A DNA stretch of 64,000 nucleotides from the NCBI GenBank assembly GCA_002439085.1, contig DJSW01000018.1:184636-248635 (forward strand), written 5' to 3'. Of the stretch, positions 8,575-17,057 are shown one piece after another. Positions within the stretch are counted from its first letter, which is position 1. Each line of letters starts with the position of its first letter. This DNA is from Alphaproteobacteria bacterium UBA6324 (GTDB taxonomy: Bacteria > Pseudomonadota > Alphaproteobacteria > CAAGCB01 > CAG-977). The notes below the pieces were generated by a model that made no database searches, was not told the DNA's origin, and saw only the letters and a list, made by a program, of their open reading frames with translations. The position numbers and the translations under genes are program-made.

Positions 8575-10416
8575 ATGACTTTGCGCCTGTTACCGCCGAC
8601 ACTGGTCAACCGCATCGCCGCGGGCGAAGTGCTGGAACGCCCCGCGTCGGCGGTAAAGGAGCTGGTCGAAAACGCTTTGGACGCCGGAGCGACGAAAATC
8701 GACGTCATCTTAAACGACGGGGGAAAGGCCGCGATCACCGTCATCGACAACGGCCGCGGCATGACGCCCGACGAAATGACGCTGGCGGTCGAACGGTTCG
8801 CGACATCGAAACTGCCGACGGACGACCTGTTCGACATCCGGTATTTCGGTTTCCGCGGCGAAGCGTTGCCGTCCATCGCGTCCGTCGCCCGCGTCACGAT
8901 CACGTCGCGCACGGAAAACGCCGATTCTGCGTGGTCGCTGTTTATCGAAGGCGGTGAAAAACACGCCCCCGAACCCGCCGCCGCGCCGCAGGGAACGCGC
9001 GTGGACGTGCGCGATTTGTTTTTCGCCGTCCCCGCGCGGCTGAAATTCCTGAAATCGACGCAAACGGAAACCGGATACATTCAGGAAATCATTGAAAAAT
9101 TGGCTTTGGCCAATCCGTCGGTCGCGTTTACCCTGTCGGATGAAAAGAAAAAACGGCTTGATCTGAAACCCGTTTCCGAATCCGACGAAATCAAGCGCGT
9201 CGCGCAAATCGTCGGCGACGATTTCGTCGATAACGCCCTGCCCGTCAACGCCGGACGCGACGGCGTCGTGCTAAAAGGATTCGTCGGATTGCCGACGCTG
9301 AACAAAGCGACGGCGGCGTCGCAATATTTCTTTGTCAACAGCCGCCCCGTGCGCGACAAGGTTCTGCTGGGCGCGATCAAAGCGGCGTACCACGAACTGT
9401 TGGCGGCGGACAGGTTTCCCGCGCTGGTTCTGTTCCTGCAAATCCCGCCCGAAGACGTTGATGTCAACGTCCACCCGACAAAGGCCGAAGTCCGTTTCCG
9501 CGACGCGCAGGGCATCCGCGGCATGATCGTTTCGGCCGTGCGCCAAACGCTGATGACATCGGGATTCCGCACTTCAACGACTTTGGCGGCGCAGGCGTTG
9601 GACGCGTCCGTCCCCGAACCGTCGTTCATTCCCATGCGCCCCGCCGTTCCCGTTTCCGGTTTACGCCAAACGCCCGCCTATCGTCCGGCGGCGCAAAAAA
9701 GCTACAGTTTCAACGAAACGCGCGCGCTGTTCAAAGCGAACGAAGCGTTTTCCGCCTTTTCCGCGCCGATTGCCGCGGAATTTCCCGACGATGCTATCGA
9801 ATCATCCCCCGCCATTGTTGACGCGGACGCTTTTCCGCCGTTGGGGTTGGCGCGCGCGCAACTGCACAAAACCTACATCGTTTCGCAAACCGAAGACGGC
9901 ATTGTCATCGTTGACCAACACGCCGCGCATGAACGCCTGACCTATGAAAAAATCAAAAAGAACATGGAATCGGGCGATGCCGCCGCGCAATACCTGCTTT
10001 TGCCCGAAATTGTCGAGTTGCCGCCCGAAAAACGCGACGCCGTTTTAAAACAGAAAACCGAATTGGAAAAGGCCGGTTTCCTGTTTGAACCGTTCGGGGA
10101 CGGCGCGTTGGTGATCAGAGCGACGCCGGCCGTTTTGGGGGATACGGACGCGAAAACGTTGATGAACGACATCGCCGACACGATTATGGAATTTGGTGAT
10201 TCTCTGGCGTTAAAAGAGCGGGTGAAGAAAATCGCCGCGACCATGGCCTGCCACGGATCGGTACGCGCCGGCCGGATATTGGACGTTTCGGAAATGAACG
10301 CCCTGTTGCGCCAAATGGAATCCGTCCCCTATTCCGGCCAGTGCATCCATGGCCGCCCGACCTATATCGAATTGAAGCTGAAAGACATCGAACGCCTGTT
10401 CGGCCGTCGGGAATGA
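8575..10416 (+). CDS. mutL: DNA mismatch repair protein MutL
   Basis: 613 residues from the ATG of MTLRLLPPTLVNRIAAGEV. The GHKL ATPase motifs are present: VKELVENALDAGA, DNGRGM, FRGEALPSIAS. The middle transducer domain has NSRPVRDK and DVNVHPTKAEVRF, and the C-terminal dimerisation domain has QHAAHERLTYE and ACHGSVRAG. The C-terminal DQHAAHERL-type motif suggests the nicking-endonuclease family, although the full DQHA(x)2E(x)4E pattern should be aligned. A start at 8548 would add nine codons overlapping pgi and is less likely. Confidence 0.96.
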   Translation: MTLRLLPPTLVNRIAAGEVLERPASAVKELVENALDAGATKIDVILNDGGKAAITVIDNGRGMTPDEMTLAVERFATSKLPTDDLFDIRYFGFRGEALPSIASVARVTITSRTENADSAWSLFIEGGEKHAPEPAAAPQGTRVDVRDLFFAVPARLKFLKSTQTETGYIQEIIEKLALANPSVAFTLSDEKKKRLDLKPVSESDEIKRVAQIVGDDFVDNALPVNAGRDGVVLKGFVGLPTLNKATAASQYFFVNSRPVRDKVLLGAIKAAYHELLAADRFPALVLFLQIPPEDVDVNVHPTKAEVRFRDAQGIRGMIVSAVRQTLMTSGFRTSTTLAAQALDASVPEPSFIPMRPAVPVSGLRQTPAYRPAAQKSYSFNETRALFKANEAFSAFSAPIAAEFPDDAIESSPAIVDADAFPPLGLARAQLHKTYIVSQTEDGIVIVDQHAAHERLTYEKIKKNMESGDAAAQYLLLPEIVELPPEKRDAVLKQKTELEKAGFLFEPFGDGALVIRATPAVLGDTDAKTLMNDIADTIMEFGDSLALKERVKKIAATMACHGSVRAGRILDVSEMNALLRQMESVPYSGQCIHGRPTYIELKLKDIERLFGRRE

Positions 10417-10467
10417 CATCCGGAAAACGCGCGGCTGAAACGGCCGCCGCTAAACCCCTCTCCCCTT

Positions 10468-10510
10468 AAAAAGACCGCCGCCCTTGTGACGGAAGCGGCG
10501 GTTTCTTTTT
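10468..10510. terminator. Bidirectional intrinsic terminator between mutL and der
   Basis: An 8-bp stem, ACCGCCGC pairing with GCGGCGGT (10474-10481 with 10495-10502), is flanked by an A-run on the left and a T-run on the right. It can therefore stop mutL transcription rightwards and der transcription leftwards. Confidence 0.85.
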
Positions 10511-11975
10511 ATCTGCGATCCCGACGTTTGTGATGCCGATGTCCCTCTTGATCCTTGGGACGGGGCTTGTTTTCATACGGGTTTTTCGCCTTGCGCATGA
10601 TGATGCGGATCGGCACGCCCTCAATGCCCAGATCCTGCCCCAATCCTTTGACCAGATAGCGCAAGTAGGATTCGGGCAGTTTTTCCGGATTGCTGGAAAA
10701 CAGCGCGAACGTCGGCGGACGCGTTTTGGCCTGCGTGATGTATTTCAGCGGAATCGGCCGTTTTGTCGCGGACAAAGGCGGCGGCGTCACTTCGGTCATT
10801 TTGGCCAACCAGCGGTTCAGCCGTCCGGTGGAAATGCGGCTGTTCCACACGGCGTAAATGTCGAAAACGGCCTGCATCAACCGATCCAACCCCTCGCCCG
10901 TTCTGGCGGAAATGGCGACGGTTTTCAGCCCCTTAACCTGCGTCAGGGATGTCGCGATGCGGTCGTTCAAAACGGCCATGGCCTGTTTTTTATCGCGCAC
11001 GGCATCCCATTTGTTCACCGCGACGATCAGCGCGCGCCCCTCTTCCAAAACCTGACGGGCGATTGTCAGATCCTGCTTGTCCAAAATGCCGTCGGCGTCC
11101 AACACCAAAACGACGACCTGCGCCAAAAACGCGGCGCGTTTCGTGTCGGCGGCGGACAGCTTTTCCAGATCGTCCTCGACTTTCGCGCGGCGGCGCAACC
11201 CCGCCGTGTCGGTCAGACGCAACGCCCGCCCTTTGTATGTCCAATCAATCGAAATGGAATCGCGCGTCAACCCCGCCATGGGCCCCGTCAACATCCGGTC
11301 TTCGCCGATCAAACGGTTGACCAAAGTCGATTTGCCGACGTTCGGCCGTCCGACGATCGCCAGATCGATCACGCGGTCTTGAATGTTTTCCTCTTTGACC
11401 GTTTCATCGTTCAAATCAATTTCAGGTTCGTCCTTCTTCTTGCGCCGCGCGCGTTTTTCCTTGGGCGTTTCGTCGTCTTCCTCCGGCTGTTCCGTTTTGA
11501 TATAGGGCGACAGCGCTTCAAACAGGTCGCTCATCCCCAATCCGTGTTCGGCGGAAATCAGCAACGGTTCGCCGAACCCCAGCGAATACAGATCCTGCAC
11601 GGAAAAATCGCGTCCCTCGGCCTTGTTTGCGGCCAAAATCACGGGCTTTCCGATTTTGCGCAAAGTCTGCGCCGTTTTCTTGTCCAGCGGGGTCACGCCC
11701 GCGCGCACATCAACGATGAAAACGACCGCTTTGGACGTTTGCAAAGCCTTTTGCGTTTGCCGCCACATGGAATCGGCCAGCTCGCCGCCGGATTCCAGCC
11801 CCGCCGTGTCAACGACGGTGAACGGACAGCCGAACAGCACCGCCTGTCCCTCGCGCCGGTCGCGCGTCACCCCCGGCCGATCGTGCACTAACGCTTTTTT
11901 GCGTCCGGTCAACCGGTTGAACAAAGTTGATTTGCCGACATTCGTCCTGCCGACCAAGGAAATAATCGCCGTCAT
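10509..11975 (-). CDS. der: Ribosome assembly GTPase Der (EngA)
   Basis: 488 residues with two tandem GTPase domains. G1 motifs are GRTNVGKSTLFNRL and GRPNVGKSTLVNRL, with GVTRDR and GLTRDS switch regions, followed by a C-terminal KH-like domain (MTEVTPPPLSATKRPIPLKY). An acidic/lysine-rich linker separates the domains. It is essential for 50S subunit maturation. It directly follows bamB on the minus strand, the order seen in many alphaproteobacteria. Confidence 0.96.
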   Translation of the reverse strand: MTAIISLVGRTNVGKSTLFNRLTGRKKALVHDRPGVTRDRREGQAVLFGCPFTVVDTAGLESGGELADSMWRQTQKALQTSKAVVFIVDVRAGVTPLDKKTAQTLRKIGKPVILAANKAEGRDFSVQDLYSLGFGEPLLISAEHGLGMSDLFEALSPYIKTEQPEEDDETPKEKRARRKKKDEPEIDLNDETVKEENIQDRVIDLAIVGRPNVGKSTLVNRLIGEDRMLTGPMAGLTRDSISIDWTYKGRALRLTDTAGLRRRAKVEDDLEKLSAADTKRAAFLAQVVVLVLDADGILDKQDLTIARQVLEEGRALIVAVNKWDAVRDKKQAMAVLNDRIATSLTQVKGLKTVAISARTGEGLDRLMQAVFDIYAVWNSRISTGRLNRWLAKMTEVTPPPLSATKRPIPLKYITQAKTRPPTFALFSSNPEKLPESYLRYLVKGLGQDLGIEGVPIRIIMRKAKNPYENKPRPKDQEGHRHHKRRDRR

Positions 11976-13283
11976 TTATCTGTACGCCATCAAGTTGCCG
12001 TTTTCCGTTACGAAAAACAAAGTGTCATTCAAAACGATCGGAGGCAAAGTCCCCGTTTCGTCAATATCGTCCCATCCGATAATTGTGCCGGTCTGGGGCG
12101 CGACCGCGATCGCTTTGCCGTCGGAATTCGTCAGGATCAGCCGGTTTCCAGCCATCACGGGCCCAGTCCACATCAGCTTGTCCTTTTTCTTTTCCGGATC
12201 GCGCCAACGGGTCAGCCGGTTCACCCACAAAATCCTGCCCGTCGCCGCTTCCAGCGCGACCAGTTCCTGATACGAAGAAACGACATACAGCACGTCGCCG
12301 GCCAGCCACGGCTGATTGATCCCGCCGATTTCGCGTTCCCAAATCACGCCGCCCGTTTTCAGATCCAGCGCGGACAACAGCCCGCCGCTGGAAACGACGA
12401 ACACGCGGTCGCCGTCAATGACGGGACGGGCGCGAATGTCGTTGATTTCCGCGCCGGCGTCCGCCAGACGCGCGGTTCCTAAAGACTCCGTCCATAAAAT
12501 GCTGCCGTTTTCGGGGCGGAAAGCCATGACATCGCCGGACGCGAACGCCGCGACGCCGACGCCTTCGTCAATGGCGGGCGCGGCCTTTCCCAACAGGGAA
12601 ACGTTTTCCAAAAACGCGTAATGCTGCCACAGCGTCCGGCCGTCGTCCTGCGCCAACGCCGTCAACCGGTTATCCGCCGTCACGACGAACAACCGTCCGC
12701 CATACACCGTCGGCGCGGAACGCACGGGCGATTTCAAATCAACCCGCCACAATTCCGTGCCGTTGCCGGAATCCATGGCGACGACCTCGCCCGTTCCCAA
12801 CGCGGCGAACAACCGTCCGCCGGCCAAAGCCAATCCCGAACCGACCGATCCGATCCGGCGCGCGGCTTTTCTTTCCGTCGCGTTTTCACGCCACACCGTT
12901 TTGCCGGACGCCGCGGAAACGGCTTGAACCGCTCCGGCGGCATCAATGGTATAGATCACGCCTTTTTCCCCGACAGGTTCGGCCAGCAAAACGCTTTTCC
13001 TGCCCGATCCGCGCCCGATCGACACTTTCCACGCCTGCATGATTCTGGGCGCCAGCGCCGGATTTTGCATCACATGGTGGGAAACGCCGCCCGCCTGCGG
13101 CCATTCGCGGACGGATTCGGGTTCGGGCAGCAGATAGTTTTCTTTCAAATCCCTGTCCGGCATCAAATCACGCCCGTATGTCAGGACGGAAATCCTGCGT
13201 CCCGCCGGCGACTGTTCGTCCGCGGCGCATCCGCCGACAACGGCGGCCAACAGCCCGACCCAAAAGAAACCCAAGCGTTTCAT
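11976..13283 (-). CDS. bamB: Outer membrane assembly lipoprotein BamB
   Basis: 435 residues. The N-terminus MKRLGFFWVGLLAAVVGGCA has a lipobox (VGGC). The rest consists of repeated PQQ-type beta-propeller blades, for example GVIYTIDAAGAVQAVSAASG and RVFVVSSGGLLSALDLKTG. BamB helps deliver beta-barrel proteins to BamA at the outer membrane. It sits between the YfgM-like gene and der with almost no spacing, indicating an operon. Confidence 0.92.
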   Translation of the reverse strand: MKRLGFFWVGLLAAVVGGCAADEQSPAGRRISVLTYGRDLMPDRDLKENYLLPEPESVREWPQAGGVSHHVMQNPALAPRIMQAWKVSIGRGSGRKSVLLAEPVGEKGVIYTIDAAGAVQAVSAASGKTVWRENATERKAARRIGSVGSGLALAGGRLFAALGTGEVVAMDSGNGTELWRVDLKSPVRSAPTVYGGRLFVVTADNRLTALAQDDGRTLWQHYAFLENVSLLGKAAPAIDEGVGVAAFASGDVMAFRPENGSILWTESLGTARLADAGAEINDIRARPVIDGDRVFVVSSGGLLSALDLKTGGVIWEREIGGINQPWLAGDVLYVVSSYQELVALEAATGRILWVNRLTRWRDPEKKKDKLMWTGPVMAGNRLILTNSDGKAIAVAPQTGTIIGWDDIDETGTLPPIVLNDTLFFVTENGNLMAYR

Positions 13284-13285
13284 GT

Positions 13286-14011
13286 TTATTTATCCGCTTT
13301 TTTATCCGCGCCCTCAGGCAGGGATTCGTTAAGGAAAGAAATGTATTCCGACACCTGCAGACGTTTGGATTCGGACACGCCGGGCATCGTCAATATCTGC
13401 TGCCAGCGTGATTTTGCCTTTTCCGTATCGCCCTGACGCAAGTTCAGCTCCGCCGCCATTTCCAACGCCAGCGGCGCCCACGCGTCGCTTTTCGCGGCCA
13501 AAGCCTCGATATCCTTTTCCATCGCGGCGAAATCCGTGTCCCCGTTTTCGATACGCAGGACGGTTTTGTCGAACAAAGCCATGTTCCGGAACGGTTCGGG
13601 CGCGTTTTCATCGCCGATCACGCCGTCCAAAGCCTTGATCGCTTCGCCGTATTTGTCCTTGCCCTGCCCGATCAGGTAATCGGCGTAATGGAACGCCGCC
13701 AGCCAGCGATAGCCGCGGGTCGATGTTTCGCCGATCTGGCGCAACATTTCCGCACCGGCCTCCGCGTCGCCCGTTTCCATCATCGTCAGCGCGGTTTTCA
13801 GCTGTTCCGATTCCGCCAAAGCGCGGCGGTTCTGCGTGTGCCGGTACAGTTCAACCCCGCCCGTGACCAACAAAGCCGCGACAATCAAACCGATGACGTA
13901 CGGGCCTATTTTTTTCCACAGCCGTTTGAACTGTTCCTCTTTCATTTCCTCGGCGACTTCGCGCAGGATTTCGGCCTCCAAGGGCGTTTTTTCATCATTT
14001 TGACCGGTCAC
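13286..14011 (-). CDS. YfgM-like tetratricopeptide membrane protein
   Basis: 241 residues from a GTG codon at 14011, chosen because AAGGAG is 8 bases upstream; the earlier GTG at 14020 overlaps that Shine-Dalgarno. A single membrane helix (IGPYVIGLIVAALLVTGGVEL) follows a short acidic cytoplasmic segment, and the periplasmic part has weak TPR-like helices. YfgM is an ancillary SecYEG/chaperone-network protein encoded upstream of bamB and der in Proteobacteria. The order here matches, which supports the assignment more than sequence motifs do. Confidence 0.78.
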   Translation of the reverse strand: MTGQNDEKTPLEAEILREVAEEMKEEQFKRLWKKIGPYVIGLIVAALLVTGGVELYRHTQNRRALAESEQLKTALTMMETGDAEAGAEMLRQIGETSTRGYRWLAAFHYADYLIGQGKDKYGEAIKALDGVIGDENAPEPFRNMALFDKTVLRIENGDTDFAAMEKDIEALAAKSDAWAPLALEMAAELNLRQGDTEKAKSRWQQILTMPGVSESKRLQVSEYISFLNESLPEGADKKADK

Positions 14012-14149
14012 GGGATGCACTCCTTAAACAAATGAAAACCTTTTCTATGATAGATTTACCGTTAAACGGCGCAAAGAACAAGCGGTTTTAAATTCTTTTT
14101 TCGGATTGCCGGCCGTGGTATGATGAAAAAAAAACGCGGAACGGGGAAC

Positions 14150-14551
14150 ATGAAACATCTTTTAGTGCTGATTTCGACATTGTTTTTATCGGGATGCTGG
14201 CTGACGACGCACACGTCGAAAATGCCGTTCGGCGCGATGCCCCTGACCGTCGTCGCGGCGGGCGAAGCCGTTTCGTGGCTGGCGACGGACAAGTTTTTAA
14301 GCGACCATGTTTCCTCTTTGGCGACGGGAAAGGATTGCTCGCTTGGCCGCAAGTTATCCGGCGAAGGCAAATATTGCATGACGGAACTTGAAATCGAACG
14401 CGCAAACCGGCCGGTGTGGAGCGTTCAAAAAACATACTGCTACGGGTCGCTGGCGTCCGCGACGTGTTACGACCGCCCCAGCCCCAATCCGGCCGACCGG
14501 CTGATCGGTGTTTACGAAAAACCGGTCTATCCCGTCAAAACGCAGAACTGA
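14150..14551 (+). CDS. Small lipoprotein of unknown function
   Basis: 133 residues beginning MKHLLVLISTLFLSGCW, a clear lipoprotein signal peptide with LSGC lipobox. The mature domain has five further cysteines (CSLG, KYCMTE, TYCYG, TCYDR) that could form disulphides in the periplasm. I do not recognise a family. The start at 14150 is preferred over 14120 because it begins the signal peptide directly and GGGGAA precedes it. Its stop abuts that of the convergent small gene. Confidence 0.75.
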   Translation: MKHLLVLISTLFLSGCWLTTHTSKMPFGAMPLTVVAAGEAVSWLATDKFLSDHVSSLATGKDCSLGRKLSGEGKYCMTELEIERANRPVWSVQKTYCYGSLASATCYDRPSPNPADRLIGVYEKPVYPVKTQN

Positions 14552-14740
14552 TCATTTGATTTTGACCAGCCGGTACAGGTTGCGGCCGGACGCCAAAGCC
14601 CGTTTGTATTCGTCGGCGGGTTCCTCCATGGCGATGTAAACGAACGGAACCTGTTTGCGTTTCAACGCCGGCGCGCCGTTGTCCGCCGCGGGGGCGGAGG
14701 AACGGTTGTCGTTTGTTTCTTGTTGCTTTGCCTTTTTCAT
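14552..14740 (-). CDS. Small hypothetical protein
   Basis: 62 residues: a Lys/Ala/Asn-rich disordered N-terminus followed by a compact hydrophobic end (VPFVYIAMEEPADEYKRAL). GGAG lies about 11 bases before the ATG. The stop is directly adjacent to the stop of the convergent lipoprotein gene, which supports real gene boundaries. No family is recognised. Confidence 0.5.
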   Translation of the reverse strand: MKKAKQQETNDNRSSAPAADNGAPALKRKQVPFVYIAMEEPADEYKRALASGRNLYRLVKIK

Positions 14741-14791
14741 CAGTGTAAAAACTCCGACAGACGAATCTCAGGATCAGAGGTTTACCACAAA

Positions 14792-15202
14792 ATGCTCAAA
14801 AAGCTATTTGATTCTTTTTTTATTTTGCTGAAATCGGGCATATTACTGCACCGGTGCACGGTCATCGGCGTTTTGTGCGGCGTCTGGGTGTTTTTCGGCG
14901 CCGAAGCCGAAGAAAGCGCGTTCCATCGGATGCTGACGCTTGACCTGTACCTGTTCATGGCCTCTTTCCTGATGTTTTACCGGCTGTTGTTCAACCGGAT
15001 CGACCGCCGCGACGGTTCGCCCGACTGGCAGGCGATGGGGATTTGCTTCATCGGCGATTTTGCTTGGGCGGTCGCCGCGATGTTCTGCACCGTCCCGTTT
15101 TTCATGCTGGTCGGTTATTCCGACGGGACGGATTACGCGGACAAAGCCCGCGCCGCCGTCGATCCCCGCGCGTTGATGCGCAAAATGCCCCGCCCCTATT
15201 GA
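14792..15202 (+). CDS. Small integral membrane protein
   Basis: 136 residues with three to four hydrophobic segments (SGILLHRCTVIGVLCGVWVF, LYLFMASFLMFYRLLF, FIGDFAWAVAAMFCTVPFFM). AGAGG lies upstream of this ATG. No enzyme motif is seen. The gene precedes rlmN by 18 bases and is probably cotranscribed with it. Confidence 0.65.
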   Translation: MLKKLFDSFFILLKSGILLHRCTVIGVLCGVWVFFGAEAEESAFHRMLTLDLYLFMASFLMFYRLLFNRIDRRDGSPDWQAMGICFIGDFAWAVAAMFCTVPFFMLVGYSDGTDYADKARAAVDPRALMRKMPRPY

Positions 15203-15220
15203 ATATAAAGGATTCTCGTT

Positions 15221-16276
15221 ATGAATTTGATCGGACTTTCCCGCGCGGAACTGCAATCGGAACTGGAAAAGATGGGCGAAAAGCCTTTCCGCGCCAAACA
15301 GCTGTGGCACTGGATTTATTTTCAGGGCAAGCGTGATTTCGAGGAAATGACCAGTCTGGGCAAGCCTTTGCGCCAAAAACTGATCGACAGCGGCTATACC
15401 CTGAACCGACCCGAAGTCGTGCGCGAACAAAACGCGGCCGACCGCACCCGCAAATGGCTGTTCAAATTCGACGACGGGCAAAGCGTCGAAACCGTTTACA
15501 TCCCCGAAGAGGATCGCGGCGCCGTCTGTCTGTCCACGCAGGTCGGATGCCCAAACGGATGCGTGTTCTGCCATACGGGGTCGCAGCGGTTCACCCGCAA
15601 TCTGACGGCGGGGGAATTCGTCGCGCAGTTCATGGCCGCCCGCGACAGTTACGGCGAATGGCCCAGCCCGTCGCACGAAACGCGCTATCTGTCCAACATT
15701 GTCGTCATGGGCATGGGCGAACCTCTGCTGAACTATGAAAACGTGAAAAAGGGATTGCAGATCATCATGGACGGCGAAGGCATCGCCATTTCCAAACGCC
15801 GGATCACCCTGTCCACCAGCGGCGTCGCCCCGATGATCCCCCGCGTCGCCGAGGATCTGGGCGTCAAACTGGCGGTCAGCCTGCACGCGCCGACCAACGA
15901 AATCCGCGACAAAATCATGCCGATCAACCGCAAATACCCGCTGGAAGAGCTGATCGCCGCCTGCCGCAAGTTTCAGGAAATCGGCGGCACGCGCCAATAC
16001 ATCACGATGGAATACGTTATGCTGGACGGCGTCAACGATTCCGACGCCGACGCCCGCGAATTGATGCGTCTGGTCAAAGGGTTGGCCGTCAAATTCAACC
16101 TGATCCCGTTCAACGAATGGCGGGGATGCCCGTTCAAATGCTCGTCCGGCAACAGAATCCGCCGTTTTTCCGCATTGCTGGAGGAACACAACTACGCCGC
16201 CCCCGTGCGCCAATCCCGCGGACAGGAGATCATGGCGGCGTGCGGCCAGCTGAAAACCGCGGCGGGACAGGCGTAA
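15221..16276 (+). CDS. rlmN: 23S rRNA (A2503)/tRNA adenine-C2 methyltransferase
   Basis: 351 residues. Radical-SAM cysteines are at 110, 114 and 117 in GCPNGCVFCHTG, preceded by the RlmN N-terminal helix-hairpin domain (GEKPFRAKQLWHWIY). The C-terminal methyl-carrier cysteine region CPFKCSSGNRI is present. It methylates A2503 of 23S rRNA and A37 of some tRNAs. Spacing and the AAAGGA Shine-Dalgarno support the start. Confidence 0.95.
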   Translation: MNLIGLSRAELQSELEKMGEKPFRAKQLWHWIYFQGKRDFEEMTSLGKPLRQKLIDSGYTLNRPEVVREQNAADRTRKWLFKFDDGQSVETVYIPEEDRGAVCLSTQVGCPNGCVFCHTGSQRFTRNLTAGEFVAQFMAARDSYGEWPSPSHETRYLSNIVVMGMGEPLLNYENVKKGLQIIMDGEGIAISKRRITLSTSGVAPMIPRVAEDLGVKLAVSLHAPTNEIRDKIMPINRKYPLEELIAACRKFQEIGGTRQYITMEYVMLDGVNDSDADARELMRLVKGLAVKFNLIPFNEWRGCPFKCSSGNRIRRFSALLEEHNYAAPVRQSRGQEIMAACGQLKTAAGQA

Positions 16277-16347
16277 AACGGACTTTATTTCGGCGGCGCG
16301 CCCTGCTAAAATAAATCCGGTTTCGATTTGACGCAGGAGCATTCGCC

Positions 16348-17052
16348 GTGGGAAATAAAATCGCCTTGATCGACGACGATCAAAACATTCTGACTTCCGT
16401 TTCCATGATTTTGGAAGAGGAAGGGTTTGAGGTGTTCACCTACACCGACGGCGTTTCCGGATTGGAAGGCGTGCTGAAAGAACAGGTTTCCCTAGTCGTT
16501 TTGGACATCAAAATGCCCCGCATGGACGGTATGGAAATGTTGCAGGAGCTGCGCAAAAAATCGAACGTCCCCGTCATTTTCCTGACCAGCAAGGAAGACG
16601 AGATCGACGAATTGTGCGGGTTGCGCATGGGGGCGGACGACTATATCAAAAAACCGTTTTCGCCGAATTTGCTGATCGCGCGCATCAAAACGCTGATCCG
16701 GCGCACCGACCCCGCCTTGAACAGGGGCGACGCGGACGGAGAATCCGACGCCGTCATCAAACGCGGCGATCTGGAAATGAACAAAACGCGCCATTTGTGC
16801 CTGTGGAAAGGCCAACCCGTCGATTTGACGATCACGGAATTTCTGATGCTTTATTCGCTGGTGGAAAAAACGGGGATCGTCAAAACGCGCGACCAGCTGA
16901 TCGACGCCGCCTACGGTTCAAACGTCTATATCGACGACCGCACGGTTGACAGCCACATCAAACGTCTGCGCAAAAAATTCAAAGACGCCGACAAGGATTT
17001 TTCCGGCATTGAAACGCTGTACGGCGTCGGCTACCGGTACCGCGAGGCCTGA
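16348..17052 (+). CDS. chvI: ChvI-type OmpR-family response regulator
   Basis: 234 residues from a GTG start with AGGAG 8 bases upstream. The receiver domain has the acidic triad, phospho-acceptor Asp53 (VVLDIKMPRMDG) and Lys in the IKKPFS turn; a winged-helix DNA-binding domain ends DSHIKRLRKKFKD. The receiver text (LTSKEDEIDELCGLRMGADD) is typical of ChvI. ChvG/ChvI systems respond to acid and envelope conditions in alphaproteobacteria. The chvG sensor follows after 5 bases. Confidence 0.93.
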   Translation: MGNKIALIDDDQNILTSVSMILEEEGFEVFTYTDGVSGLEGVLKEQVSLVVLDIKMPRMDGMEMLQELRKKSNVPVIFLTSKEDEIDELCGLRMGADDYIKKPFSPNLLIARIKTLIRRTDPALNRGDADGESDAVIKRGDLEMNKTRHLCLWKGQPVDLTITEFLMLYSLVEKTGIVKTRDQLIDAAYGSNVYIDDRTVDSHIKRLRKKFKDADKDFSGIETLYGVGYRYREA

Positions 17053-17057
17053 TCCCC

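Noticed and set aside
14843..16342. 499-codon minus-strand frame opposite the membrane protein and rlmN
   Set aside because: Antisense shadow of rlmN; composition is typical of complementary-frame artefacts.
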